From assembly GCF_015732285.1 (NCBI RefSeq), contig NZ_WIQU01000054.1, positions 62,001-126,000 on the forward strand: a stretch of DNA of 64,000 nucleotides, in the 5' to 3' direction. Below, piece by piece: positions 50,158-59,137 of this stretch. A program made the position numbers and the translations under genes. Positions within the stretch are counted from its first letter, which is position 1, and each line of letters starts with the position of its first letter. The notes beneath the pieces are model-generated. The model saw only the letters and a program-made list of their open reading frames with translations. It was not told the DNA's origin and did no database searches. The DNA comes from Pectinatus frisingensis (GTDB lineage Bacteria > Bacillota > Negativicutes > Selenomonadales > Selenomonadaceae).

Positions 50158-50634
50158 ATGTTAAATATTGTATTGACTAGAATTGATGATCGATTAATTC
50201 ATGGACAGGTTGTAACGGCGTGGGCCAAGGTGACAAAAGGGAATAGGATTATAGTTGTAGACGACAAGGTAGCCAATGATGAATTTATGTCAAAAATAAT
50301 TAAAATGGCAGCACCGGCGTCATTTAAGATTGGTATTCATACGGTCGAAGCGGCGGCAGAAATACTGAAAGGTGATGATATGGGGGAAAGAGTGATTGTT
50401 TTAGTTAAGACACCAATGACAGTGAAGTCACTTATGGACAATGGGGTAAAAATACAGGAACTTGATTTAGGAGGAATGGGAGCAACAAAAGGGCGTAAAC
50501 AACTTTATCGAAATATTTCTATTTCGGATGATGAAAAGATATGTTTTAAAGAATTGATTGACGATGGAGTACATGTGGTAGTGCAGATCGTACCGGATGA
50601 TTCTCCAAAAGATATACAAAATTTTTTTAAATGA
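50158..50634 (+). CDS. PTS EIIB component, mannose/sorbose family
   Basis: 158 residues: VLTRIDDRLIHGQVVTAWAK carries the active His15, and LDLGGMGATKGRKQLYRNIS is typical. Phosphorylates the sugar during uptake through EIIC/EIID, and probably also signals to LevR. GGAGAG precedes ATG. Confidence 0.93.
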   Translation: MLNIVLTRIDDRLIHGQVVTAWAKVTKGNRIIVVDDKVANDEFMSKIIKMAAPASFKIGIHTVEAAAEILKGDDMGERVIVLVKTPMTVKSLMDNGVKIQELDLGGMGATKGRKQLYRNISISDDEKICFKELIDDGVHVVVQIVPDDSPKDIQNFFK

Positions 50635-50651
50635 AGGGAGATAGTTAAAAA

Positions 50652-51416
50652 ATGGAAGTTACAGTGATTCAGGCAGGCTTAATAGGGTTGTTTTATTATC
50701 TTTCATGGAGTCCATGGTTAACTTATGTTGGATTTTTTACTTTTAACAGGCCACTTTTGGCAGGTTTTATAACCGGTATTATTTTGGGACATCCATTAGA
50801 AGGAGCATTGATTGGTGCTGGGATAAATGTAATATATTTAGGATTTATTTCAGCTGGTGGAGCTCAGATGGGGGATCCATCTTTTGCCGGTTATGTGGGG
50901 ACAGCGTTGGCAATAGCATCAAATCTTGATGTAGGTACGGCAATGGCCATATCGGTACCATTGGGAACAATAGCGACGGTTCTGTGGATCGGTAAAATGA
51001 CGATAAATTCATTTTTTGTGCATTGGGCAGATAAAGAGGTAGAAAAAGGCAACATTAATATGGTGGCATTTATTAATGTAGTACCACCACAGATACTATT
51101 GTTTATTATGAGTTTTATCCCGGCAACGCTGGTAGTTTATTATGGCCCTGCTGCTGTAAACGGAATGCTCAGCTTGCTTACACCAAATATTTTACATGTG
51201 TTCAATGTAATAGGGGCAATGCTCCCGGCACTTGGTATTGCGATGAACTTGAAATTGATTGGTAATAGTTTTACAATGCCGTTCTTTGTTTTAGGGATTT
51301 TATGTTCAGTGTATTTTGGCATGGATATTATCATAATTTCAATAATTGGTGCAGTCATTGCTTTGACAATAAGCACTATAAATTACAGTAAAAATGATAA
51401 GGGAGGCAATGTATAA
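50652..51416 (+). CDS. PTS EIIC component, mannose/sorbose family
   Basis: 254 residues with several membrane spans: LAGFITGIILGHPLEGALIG and GAQMGDPSFAGYVGTALAIA are typical of ManY/SorA-type EIIC. Forms the sugar channel with EIID. Its stop lies directly against the EIID start. Confidence 0.92.
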   Translation: MEVTVIQAGLIGLFYYLSWSPWLTYVGFFTFNRPLLAGFITGIILGHPLEGALIGAGINVIYLGFISAGGAQMGDPSFAGYVGTALAIASNLDVGTAMAISVPLGTIATVLWIGKMTINSFFVHWADKEVEKGNINMVAFINVVPPQILLFIMSFIPATLVVYYGPAAVNGMLSLLTPNILHVFNVIGAMLPALGIAMNLKLIGNSFTMPFFVLGILCSVYFGMDIIIISIIGAVIALTISTINYSKNDKGGNV

Positions 51417-52235
51417 ATGGACGCTAATAAATTAATGAAGTCCGACGTACGTAAATCATGGTTAAACTGGTTCATGTTTGCGCAGTCAAATTATAATTAT
51501 GAACGCTTGCAGGCTACAGCATTTGCGCATGCAATGCTGCCAATAATGAAAAAACTTTATCCACAAGACAAAGAAGAGCAAAAACAAGGCATAATACGGC
51601 ATATGTCATTTTTTAATACGGAACCAATATGCGGTTCTGTCATACATGGCGTTACGGTGGCCATGGAAGAAGAAAGGGCTGGCGGACAGCCAATCACCGA
51701 TGAAGCTTTTAATGGTATAAAAACAGGACTGATGGGACCGTTGGCCGGAGTCGGGGATACGCTTACACAAGGTGTTATAACGCCGATAATGCTGGCCATA
51801 TGTATTGGGATAACCAATAATAATAATATTGCCGGACCTATTATTTTTCTTGTTGCACAATTTATAATCATGACCGGGATATCTTATAATATGTGGTTTA
51901 ATGGCTATAAATATGGTAGAAGGGCAGTAGAAGAAATAATGTCGGGCGGGAAAATAAATAGAGTGATAGAAGCTGCTTCACTTTTGGGAACGATGGTAAT
52001 GGGGGGATTGGTAGGTAGATTTATTCCATTACAATTTTATCTCAATTTTGATTTAGGCGGCGGTGCTATGTTTGATTTACAATATGATTTGCTTGACAAA
52101 TTAATGCCAGGACTTATTCCTTTGATTTTGACATTGGCAGTTTTACATTATGTCCGCAAAGGAACATCACCGATAAAATTGATGGGAGCATTAATTTTGT
52201 TTGGTATTGTGACAGGCTGTTTAGGTATATTTTAA
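51417..52235 (+). CDS. PTS EIID component, mannose/sorbose family
   Basis: 272 residues: SWLNWFMFAQSNYNYERLQA, FNTEPICGSVIHGVTVAMEE and MGPLAGVGDTLTQGVITPI are EIID marks. Partner of EIIC; only mannose-family PTS have it. The substrate could be a hexose or a polyol given the dehydrogenase that follows. Confidence 0.93.
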   Translation: MDANKLMKSDVRKSWLNWFMFAQSNYNYERLQATAFAHAMLPIMKKLYPQDKEEQKQGIIRHMSFFNTEPICGSVIHGVTVAMEEERAGGQPITDEAFNGIKTGLMGPLAGVGDTLTQGVITPIMLAICIGITNNNNIAGPIIFLVAQFIIMTGISYNMWFNGYKYGRRAVEEIMSGGKINRVIEAASLLGTMVMGGLVGRFIPLQFYLNFDLGGGAMFDLQYDLLDKLMPGLIPLILTLAVLHYVRKGTSPIKLMGALILFGIVTGCLGIF

Positions 52236-52269
52236 GATATAAAATGTTGAAATAGAAAGGGAGATTGTA

Positions 52270-53619
52270 TTGCGCAATTGGGAAGATTATATAGATAAAA
52301 AGATAACATGCGATTGCGGGCGTAATCATGAATGTGATATTCGGCATGTTTTGTTGAAACATGGTGCGCTTTTAGCGGTACCGGAATATGTGAAGGAAAA
52401 AGATTACGGCAATATTTGTATTATTGCCGACATTAATACACAAAAAGCAGCCGGAAAAAAATTATATAAGATTTTTGATAAAAATAATATAAAATATAAC
52501 AAATATATATTTTCTAACCATGAGTTAGTGCCTGACGAGCTATCGGTAGGAAAAGTCATGACTCATATTCCCAACGAATGTGATTTATTAATAGGAATTG
52601 GTTCCGGGATAATAAATGATTTGTGCAAATATATTTCTCACATGATTAAGGCTGATTATTTTATTGTTGCTACCGCACCGTCAATGGATGGCTATGCATC
52701 CGATGTCGCACCGCTAATTGTGGATAATCTTAAAACTACGTATGAAAATGTGGGACGTCCGGCGGCTATTATAGCAGATACGGCCGTATTAAAAGATGCT
52801 CCAATGCATTTAATTACCGCTGGTATTGGTGATATTTTCGGGAAATACGTTTGCTTGACAGACTGGAAGCTGGCTCATCTTATAAATGATGAATATTATT
52901 GTCCTAAATTGGTAAATATGATGTATGATGCAGTGGCTGATGTAGCAGCAGCTGCTGATAATGGCATTGCGGAACGCAATGAAACAGCGGTCGCTTCTGT
53001 GATGGAAGGATTGATACTGGCTGGTATTGATATGAGCTATAGCGGCAATTCTCGCCCTGCCTCAGGTAGTGAACATCATATGTCACATTACTGGGAAATG
53101 ATTTTTTTACAACATGGACATGAAGGCGTGCATCATGGCACTAAAGTAGGTGTAGGTACGGTTATATCACTTATGCTTTATCAAAAAATGGCTGAAAAAT
53201 TAAGAAATACGACAGTATTTGCAAGACCGCATTTTGATAAAGCGGAATGGATAAAAAATATTCAGTGCGTGTATGGACCTGCAGCACCTGGTGTTATTGC
53301 ACTTGAAGACCGTGTTCATAAAAACTCTGACGAAAATGTGGCACGACGGCTTGTTATGATTGAAAAACATAAAGACGCAATTATTGACTTAGCAGAAAAA
53401 TTACCATCCATAGAAGAAATAATAGATAAAATGAAAAAAATTAATGCACCGTATCTACCAAGTCAAATCGATGTTACTAAAGAAATGCTCAGAAATGGTA
53501 TAATTTATGCCAAGGAGTTGCGTAATCGTTATGGTTTGTTGCAATTGTTGTTTGACTGCGGCTGGCAGGAAGAAATTGCTGATGCAGTATGTGCACAGAT
53601 AGCAAACATAAAAGCATGA
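52270..53619 (+). CDS. AraM-like (glycerol-1-phosphate dehydrogenase family) dehydrogenase, copy 1
   Basis: 449 residues of the iron-type alcohol dehydrogenase/dehydroquinate synthase superfamily, AraM/G1PDH branch: CDCGRNH near the start, GSGIINDLCKYIS (nucleotide loop), ATAPSMDGYASDVAP, a metal Asp/His set in GDIFGKY, SGSEHHMSHYWE and HHGTKVGVG. AraM reduces DHAP to sn-glycerol-1-phosphate with a metal such as nickel. Placed 34 nt after the mannose-PTS EIID, it may instead oxidise a PTS-delivered polyol phosphate (inference). TTG start after AAAGGGAG. About 55 residues longer than Bacillus AraM as remembered. Confidence 0.82.
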   Translation: MRNWEDYIDKKITCDCGRNHECDIRHVLLKHGALLAVPEYVKEKDYGNICIIADINTQKAAGKKLYKIFDKNNIKYNKYIFSNHELVPDELSVGKVMTHIPNECDLLIGIGSGIINDLCKYISHMIKADYFIVATAPSMDGYASDVAPLIVDNLKTTYENVGRPAAIIADTAVLKDAPMHLITAGIGDIFGKYVCLTDWKLAHLINDEYYCPKLVNMMYDAVADVAAAADNGIAERNETAVASVMEGLILAGIDMSYSGNSRPASGSEHHMSHYWEMIFLQHGHEGVHHGTKVGVGTVISLMLYQKMAEKLRNTTVFARPHFDKAEWIKNIQCVYGPAAPGVIALEDRVHKNSDENVARRLVMIEKHKDAIIDLAEKLPSIEEIIDKMKKINAPYLPSQIDVTKEMLRNGIIYAKELRNRYGLLQLLFDCGWQEEIADAVCAQIANIKA

Positions 53620-53644
53620 AATAACAACAGTCAGAATTCATAGT

Positions 53645-53707
53645 ATAAAACAAAATGGACAACGGCGTTAAATGGGAAGGAATACGCTGTTGTCCATTCT
53701 GTTTTAT
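53645..53707. terminator. Large bidirectional terminator hairpin
   Basis: ATAAAACA-AAATGGACAAC-GGCGT pairs with ACGC-TGTTGTCCATT-TGTTTTAT around a short loop, lying between convergent genes. Confidence 0.82.
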
Positions 53708-53721
53708 GATTCTGGAGGGTT

Positions 53722-54531
53722 TTATAAAAATGGGATAACTTCTTTTACAGAGTCAAATATAAGGTGGGGTTTGACTTTAGAAGATTCCACATCTTTAAGC
53801 TTAGTTTCACCGCTTAATACCAACATGCTGTAAAGACCGTTATTGACACCGGTAGCAATATCCGTGTATAAGCGATCGCCAACCATCAGGACTTTTTTGC
53901 CGGTTGTATTAAGACGGGCAAGTAAATATTTCACAATATCAACATTGGGTTTACCGATAATACGGTCCGGATATCTAAAAGAAGAGGCTTTTATGAAAGC
54001 GTGGATAGCCCCGGCATCAGGAATAAAACCTGTCTTAGTAGGGCAGTTATAATCAGGGTGAGTAGCTATATATGGCAATCCGGCTCTAACAAAATCACAT
54101 ACCTTAGACATCTTATTATAATCCAAAGTAGTATCAAACGCTGTAACAACTAAATCTGGATTAGTGTCGTCAAGAAGAATGCCATTTTCTGCAAAGTCTT
54201 CTTTTAGTAAATCATTGCCTAAAAGAAAAACTTTTTTACCGGGATAATGCTGCTGCAAATAATAAATTGTTGCCTGTCCGGAAGTGATGATTTTATCTAA
54301 ATCAATATCAAGTCCCATTTTATGAAGCTTATCAACGTAGTTTTTAGGACCTTTAGATGAATTGTTAGTCAGAAAAACGTATTTACGCTTAGAAGATTCA
54401 ATTTTTTTGAGAAAATCTTTTGCCCCTTCTATCCAATAATCGTCGAGATAAACGGTACCATCCATGTCGAGAGCAAAATACTCGATATTTTTAATAATAT
54501 CGTTCTTGTCTTCGTTTGTATTTGAAAACAT
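53722..54531 (-). CDS. HAD-IIA phosphatase, NagD/AraL-like
   Basis: 269 residues: ALDMDGTVYLDD (motif I with both Asp), FLTNNSSKGP (motif II), IIGKPNVDIVKYLL (motif III Lys) and MVGDRLYTDIATGVNNG (motif IV). Family members hydrolyse small sugar phosphates or p-nitrophenyl phosphate; AraL of the Bacillus ara operon lies beside AraM. It may detoxify sugar phosphates that build up. Own promoter, leftward, in between the two AraM-like genes. Confidence 0.85.
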   Translation of the reverse strand: MFSNTNEDKNDIIKNIEYFALDMDGTVYLDDYWIEGAKDFLKKIESSKRKYVFLTNNSSKGPKNYVDKLHKMGLDIDLDKIITSGQATIYYLQQHYPGKKVFLLGNDLLKEDFAENGILLDDTNPDLVVTAFDTTLDYNKMSKVCDFVRAGLPYIATHPDYNCPTKTGFIPDAGAIHAFIKASSFRYPDRIIGKPNVDIVKYLLARLNTTGKKVLMVGDRLYTDIATGVNNGLYSMLVLSGETKLKDVESSKVKPHLIFDSVKEVIPFL

Positions 54532-54569
54532 TTTTTTACACCTCTTTAGTTACTTTTATCGTTGATTAG

Positions 54570-54598
54570 AGTATAACTAAATAACAAATTAATGTCAA
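54570..54598 (-). promoter_or_regulatory. Promoter of the HAD phosphatase
   Basis: On the minus strand TTGACA (54593-54598) and TATACT (54570-54575) with a 17-base spacer, 38 nt before the ATG. Confidence 0.78.
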
Positions 54599-54733
54599 TC
54601 GATTATTTTAAATATAAAACAACGATTTATGCTTTTAATGATAATAAAAAAAGTAAAGTATAATAAAAAAATAACGATAAAAAGAGGCATTGTTACTGCT
54701 GATTATATTATAAAAGCTTTAATTATAAGGGCT

Positions 54734-54803
54734 TTGTCTGACAGATAAAATAAAATTATAATAAATAAAAAAAGCTTGATTTTTCAAAATGATTTGTTAT
54801 AAT
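54734..54803 (+). promoter_or_regulatory. Tandem promoters of AraM-like copy 2 and a 200-base leader
   Basis: P1: TTGTCT (54734-54739)-17-TATAAT (54757-54762). P2: TTGATT (54776-54781)-16-TATAAT (54798-54803). The start codon is at 55013, leaving about 200 nt untranslated with small hairpins such as TCAATGAATAAA/TTTATTGA; no known riboswitch was recognised. Confidence 0.65.
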
Positions 54804-55012
54804 AAAACCAATAAAGAATAGTAAAACAAAATAAACGAAAGATTTAAACAGAAAAAGGACATGATTTAATTTTGTAAAATGAATCATATCTGGAAGATTT
54901 CGGTTCAATGAATAAATGGTGGTGTTTATTGAATAGAATATGACGGGCATGTTGTATATACGTTGAGCATTTTTGTAATCTATTGCATCTATTGCAGAAG
55001 GGATGAAAATAC

Positions 55013-56383
55013 ATGAAATTAACAGCAGAAGCAGTAAGCAAAATGGAAATCAATGATTTTATCGGAAAGAGAATTCCGTGTGAATGCGGTCGGGAACATT
55101 ATATGAATGTTGATAAAGTTATTATTGGGAATGGTGTCATAAATCAAGTTGCTGATATTGTTGAAGAATATAAAAGCAAACATCCGTTAATAGTAGCAGA
55201 TTCACATACGTACAAGGTAGCGGGCAGTCTTGTGGAAAATTTATTAAAACAAAAAGGTGTCGATTATAAGATAGTTATATATACTGTGGATCGTGACTTG
55301 GTTCCGGATGAGCAGGCCATGGGAAAATTGATTTTGGCGGTTGATAATTCAACGGATTTTCTTATCGCTGTTGGTTCGGGAGTACTTAATGATCTTACTA
55401 AATATATAAGCGGTCGTACGGGAATAAGATCAATGATTGTCGCCACGGCTCCTTCGATGGATGGTTTTGTATCAGACACATCAGCGCTCACAATAGATAA
55501 TTTGAAAACAAGTGTCCCTTGTGCATTACCCAAAGTAGTTTTAGGTGATGTCGATATATTGAAGAAAGCACCGGAAAGAATGATTTTGGCAGGACTTGGC
55601 GATATGATAGGCAAATGTTCAGCACTTGTTGACTGGCAACTAAGCAGAATAATAAACGATGAGTACTATTGCCCGGCAACTGCAAAGATATCAGCCGATG
55701 CTATCCAAAAATGTATAGATAACATTGATGGTGTAAAAACACGTTCTGATGCTGCCATTGGTAATATTATGGATGGATTGCTCCGTACGGGCATAGCTAT
55801 GAGTTATGTTAACAATTCCCGTCCAGCATCAGGAAGTGAACACCATTTGTCACATTATTGGGAAATGATGTTTTTATTCCAAGGCAAGGAAGCACTTTTG
55901 CATGGCACAAAAGTCGGTCTTACCAGTATTTTAGTTGGCAAGATTTATGAAACATTCGCTCAGGAAAAAGTGGATTTCACTGCAGCAATAGATGCTGCCA
56001 AAAAATTTGATGAAGCTGAATGGGAACAGGATATCAAACGTCTTTATGGTAAAGCGGCGCCGGGAATATTGAGAAATGCTGCTAAGGATAAAAGAAATTC
56101 TGTGGAAAACCGCATCAAGCGTATAGAAAAGATTAGAGATAATTTTGATAAAATTATTGCTTTGGCAAAAATGGCAAAAACAGCGGCATTTATTGAGAAT
56201 ATTATGAAACGGGCTGGTGCACCGCTTCGTCCCCAGGATGTGGGTGTTGATGAAACAATCGTTCATAATAGTATGATGATCGCTAAGGAAGTTCGTCAGC
56301 GCTACACTATATTAAATATGCTTTCAGATCTTGGTTTGACAGAAAAATATACAAAAGTAATAGACGATTTTATTAAGGAATAG
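55013..56383 (+). CDS. AraM-like (glycerol-1-phosphate dehydrogenase family) dehydrogenase, copy 2
   Basis: 456 residues, clearly paralogous to the gene at 52270: CECGREH near the start, GSGVLNDLTKYISG, ATAPSMDGFVSDTSA, GLGDMIGKCSALVDW, SGSEHHLSHYWEMM and LLHGTKVGLTS. It has the same metal and nucleotide motifs. It is followed by gutM and glucitol-type PTS genes, among which no SDR-type sorbitol-6-phosphate dehydrogenase is found. It could fill that role, or make G1P; sequence alone cannot say. ATG after AGAAGGGATG. Confidence 0.82.
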   Translation: MKLTAEAVSKMEINDFIGKRIPCECGREHYMNVDKVIIGNGVINQVADIVEEYKSKHPLIVADSHTYKVAGSLVENLLKQKGVDYKIVIYTVDRDLVPDEQAMGKLILAVDNSTDFLIAVGSGVLNDLTKYISGRTGIRSMIVATAPSMDGFVSDTSALTIDNLKTSVPCALPKVVLGDVDILKKAPERMILAGLGDMIGKCSALVDWQLSRIINDEYYCPATAKISADAIQKCIDNIDGVKTRSDAAIGNIMDGLLRTGIAMSYVNNSRPASGSEHHLSHYWEMMFLFQGKEALLHGTKVGLTSILVGKIYETFAQEKVDFTAAIDAAKKFDEAEWEQDIKRLYGKAAPGILRNAAKDKRNSVENRIKRIEKIRDNFDKIIALAKMAKTAAFIENIMKRAGAPLRPQDVGVDETIVHNSMMIAKEVRQRYTILNMLSDLGLTEKYTKVIDDFIKE

Positions 56384-56417
56384 GTTTTGTGTGATCTAAT
56401 AGGTTTTTATCAAATAA

Positions 56418-56456
56418 TTGCGGCATAAGAGAGTATAAAATCTCTCCTATGTTGCA
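56418..56456 (+). other. Stable hairpin between AraM-like copy 2 and gutM
   Basis: TTGC-GG-CATAAGAGAG pairs with CTCTC-C-TATG-TT-GCAA around TATAAAAT. There is no T-run, so it may be an mRNA processing or stability element rather than a terminator. Confidence 0.5.
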
Positions 56457-56471
56457 ACTGTAGGTGGTAAA

Positions 56472-56837
56472 ATGGAAAAAATATTGTTTCTTGCATTTGT
56501 TTTTTATGTACTGCAATGTTTCTTTATGTATCGGCAAATGAATCATTTCAAAACCATAGTGAAAGATTTTATGACAAAAGGACATGTTGGAATAGGAGAA
56601 AAGAAATACAAACTGGCTGCAGGGAATGTGGTGGTTTTGGTAAGTGACGACGCAGGTCGGATACTTGAGGCGAAACAGATGAAAGGAAGAACTGTGCTGG
56701 CAAGGTTTAAGAATATAGTTGAATGGCAGGGAAAGAATGTCAGAATATTGAGACGAGAAGCGCTGCAGGCTAAAAAACAAAATAAAGCTCTATTGCAGGC
56801 TTTGGATAATTTGGAAGAAAAATTAAGTTTATCGTAG
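56472..56837 (+). CDS. gutM: Glucitol operon activator GutM
   Basis: 121 residues: a hydrophobic N-terminal segment (ILFLAFVFYVLQCFFMY), GHVGIGEKKYKLAAGNVVVL and GRILEAKQMKGRTVLARFK match GutM (SrlM). In enteric bacteria GutM activates the glucitol operon; its membrane segment makes direct DNA binding doubtful. Placed immediately before the PTS genes, as in other Firmicute gut clusters. AGGTGG before ATG. Confidence 0.85.
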   Translation: MEKILFLAFVFYVLQCFFMYRQMNHFKTIVKDFMTKGHVGIGEKKYKLAAGNVVVLVSDDAGRILEAKQMKGRTVLARFKNIVEWQGKNVRILRREALQAKKQNKALLQALDNLEEKLSLS

Positions 56838-57017
56838 TAATGTGGCGATATATTGTTGGTTAAATAAATAGTTAGAAAATTTCCAATATCTTATTTTTAA
56901 TAATTATTATATTAATTATATTGATTACTTTAAAGAAGGGAGGTTGTGTTTGCAGAGGATACAAGAGGCTAAGTGCCTGTAAGGTATTTTATTTATTATT
57001 ATTTAGGAGGAAATACG

Positions 57018-57554
57018 ATGGGGATTATGCAGGAGCTGGGAGTTCTGGCAGCGGGATTTATCGGTTTATTTCAAGAGGGAGGTAAAAGTTTTGTCGGTAT
57101 GGTAACAGGAATGTTGCCGACATTGATAGCATTAATTACTGCCATTAACGCATTTATTCATATTATGGGGCAGGAAAGAATCAACAAGCTGGCACAGCTG
57201 ACAAGTAAAAATATAATTTTACGTTATACCGTATTTAATGTAATTTCAATGTTTTTCTTAGGAAATCCGATGGCATATACAATGGGGCGGTTTTTGCCGG
57301 AAAAATACAAACCGGCATTTATGGATTCATGTATTACTTTTTGTCATCCAATAACCGGTCTTTTTCCTAATGCCAACCCCGCTGAATTATTTGTATGGCT
57401 TGGTATTGCCAATGGTATTGCTCAACTGGGACTGCCTACCAGTGAACTGGCTGTGCGCTATTTTCTGGCCGGTGTAATTGTAATACTGATTCGTGGGATC
57501 ATCACGGAGAAAATTACGCTTTACATGATGAAGAAAAAAGGCGTCGAACTTTAA
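57018..57554 (+). CDS. srlA: PTS EIIC component, glucitol/sorbitol family
   Basis: 178 residues: AAGFIGLFQEGGKSFVGMVT, MGQERINKLAQ, GNPMAYTMGRFLPEKYKPAF and HPITGLFPNANPAELFVWLG are strongly SrlA/GutA-like. Membrane channel, N-terminal half. AGGAGG supports ATG 57018. Upstream at 56938-56982 a short frame with a good ribosome-binding site could encode a 10-residue leader peptide. Confidence 0.92.
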   Translation: MGIMQELGVLAAGFIGLFQEGGKSFVGMVTGMLPTLIALITAINAFIHIMGQERINKLAQLTSKNIILRYTVFNVISMFFLGNPMAYTMGRFLPEKYKPAFMDSCITFCHPITGLFPNANPAELFVWLGIANGIAQLGLPTSELAVRYFLAGVIVILIRGIITEKITLYMMKKKGVEL

Positions 57555-57580
57555 AATTGAGCGATAAAGGAGAATAAAAC

Positions 57581-58567
57581 ATGGCTGATGCAGTTAGAAT
57601 AGAAAAAGGACCTAATGGGTTTGGCGGACCGCTGACAATTAAATTGTCAGGAAAACGCAATAAAGTAGTTTATATAACCGGCGGTGAGAAACCGGAAGTT
57701 GCGGAAAAGATAGCCCAATTACTCGGCGCTGAATTGGTAGATGGTTTTAGCCACGGTGTTCCGGATGAAGAAATAGCTGTCGCAATTGTCGACTGCGGTG
57801 GAACATTGCGCTGTGGTATCTATCCTAAGAAAGGTATTCCGACGGTGAACCTCACACCGGTTGGTAAATCCGGTCCGCTTGCAGCATTTATTAATGAATC
57901 AATATATGTTTCTGATGTAAAAGTCAATGGTATAAGTGCAGCTTCAGCCGACGGCGCAGCAAGCATAAATACAGCTGCACCGGCAGCGCAGAGCGTACAA
58001 CCGGCAGCTAAAAGTGCACCCGCTGGCAAAAGAGAAAAGGGAAATATTTTAATGCGGTTCGGCAAAGCCGCCGGAGGAGTTATCCAGATATTCTTCCAAG
58101 CCGGCCGTGATACCATAGACATGGTTGTAAAAACTATTTTACCGTTTATGGCTTTCGTAAGTATGATCGTAGGTTTAATAATGGGTTCTGGGTTAGGTGA
58201 TTTTATTGCCGTGCATTTATCACCATATGCCGGTTCACTGCCTGGATTGTTTATCATATCCGTTATTTGTTCGCTGCCGTTTCTGTCACCAGTTTTAGGC
58301 CCGGGCGCTGTTATTGCTCAGGTAATTGGTGTTTTGATTGGTACACAGATTGGTGCCGGAGCTATTTCACCAGAGTTTGCCCTGCCGGCACTATTTGCAA
58401 TAGATTCACAAGTAGGCTGCGACTTTATGCCGGTTGGTTTAAGTCTGATGGAAGCAAAACCGGAAACTGTTGATATCGGGGTGCCAGCAATATTGATGTC
58501 ACGTCAATTGGGCGGACCGATCGGTGTTATTGTGGCTTATTTTGTTGGTATAGGATTGTTTTCGTAA
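57581..58567 (+). CDS. srlE: PTS EIIB-EIIC2 component, glucitol/sorbitol family
   Basis: 328 residues. The EIIB domain (about 1-125) has [20 protein letters not shown] with the phosphocysteine. After an Ala/Ser/Pro linker, the second membrane domain (about 165-328) has [20 protein letters not shown] and [20 protein letters not shown]. It completes the SrlA channel. GGAGAA precedes ATG. Confidence 0.93.
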   Translation: MADAVRIEKGPNGFGGPLTIKLSGKRNKVVYITGGEKPEVAEKIAQLLGAELVDGFSHGVPDEEIAVAIVDCGGTLRCGIYPKKGIPTVNLTPVGKSGPLAAFINESIYVSDVKVNGISAASADGAASINTAAPAAQSVQPAAKSAPAGKREKGNILMRFGKAAGGVIQIFFQAGRDTIDMVVKTILPFMAFVSMIVGLIMGSGLGDFIAVHLSPYAGSLPGLFIISVICSLPFLSPVLGPGAVIAQVIGVLIGTQIGAGAISPEFALPALFAIDSQVGCDFMPVGLSLMEAKPETVDIGVPAILMSRQLGGPIGVIVAYFVGIGLFS

Positions 58568-58581
58568 ATTTTAAACTAAGT

Positions 58582-58623
58582 ATAAAACACTTTTAGGAAA
58601 ATCTCGGCTGAAAGTGTTTTATA
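58582..58623 (+). terminator. Hairpin between srlE and srlB
   Basis: ATAAAACACTTT and AAAGTGTTTTAT form a 12-bp stem; the downstream ATATTATTT is only partly T-rich, so termination may be partial. Confidence 0.55.
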
Positions 58624-58720
58624 TTATTTGGAGATATAAAATATCTAATAGATAAAATTTTGTACAGATTTAATGTTATAATAATAGAAAAAGGTAATGA
58701 TGATCTTAGGAGTGAGCAGT

Positions 58721-59074
58721 TTGAAATACAAAGTGGAAATAACTAACATCGGACCTATGGCAAATGATCTTTTAACAGCCGGGGATATGATCATATTTGA
58801 ACAATGTGAAATGGAGGCACTGGCGGAAGTTTGCTATATGCATACTAAAGGTGAACTTAAAGAACCGGTAGCCGTTGGCGATCGTGTTAAGATCGGCGGT
58901 AAAACTTATGTGGTTGCAGCCGTGGGTGACGAAGCACAGCATACATTAAAAACATTGGGGCATTGTACTTTAAAATTTATTGATAATCCTGAGGTAGAAT
59001 TACCGGGACAAATTAATTTAAAGGGTGATGGACTGCCTGAACCGGTTATAGGTGATATTATTTCTATTGAATAA
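58721..59074 (+). CDS. srlB: PTS EIIA component, glucitol/sorbitol family
   Basis: 117 residues: YKVEITNIGPMANDLLTAGD, CYMHTKGELKEPV with the candidate phosphohistidine, and LKTLGHCTLKF match SrlB/GutB. TTG 58721 lies seven bases after TAGGAGTG; the in-frame ATG pair at 58697/58700 has poorer support. It hands phosphate to SrlE. Separated from srlE by a hairpin, so its level may be set separately. Confidence 0.9.
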   Translation: MKYKVEITNIGPMANDLLTAGDMIIFEQCEMEALAEVCYMHTKGELKEPVAVGDRVKIGGKTYVVAAVGDEAQHTLKTLGHCTLKFIDNPEVELPGQINLKGDGLPEPVIGDIISIE

Positions 59075-59096
59075 CAGGTTGTACAAGAAAAATTAT

Positions 59097-59137
59097 AATA
59101 AGGGAACTACTGCGATATGCAGTGGCTCCCTTATTTT
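59097..59137. terminator. Terminator between srlB and the class II aldolase gene
   Basis: AATAAGGGA-CTACTGC pairs with GCAGTGG-TCCCTTATT around GATAT, followed by TTTTT; usable from both strands. Confidence 0.85.
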
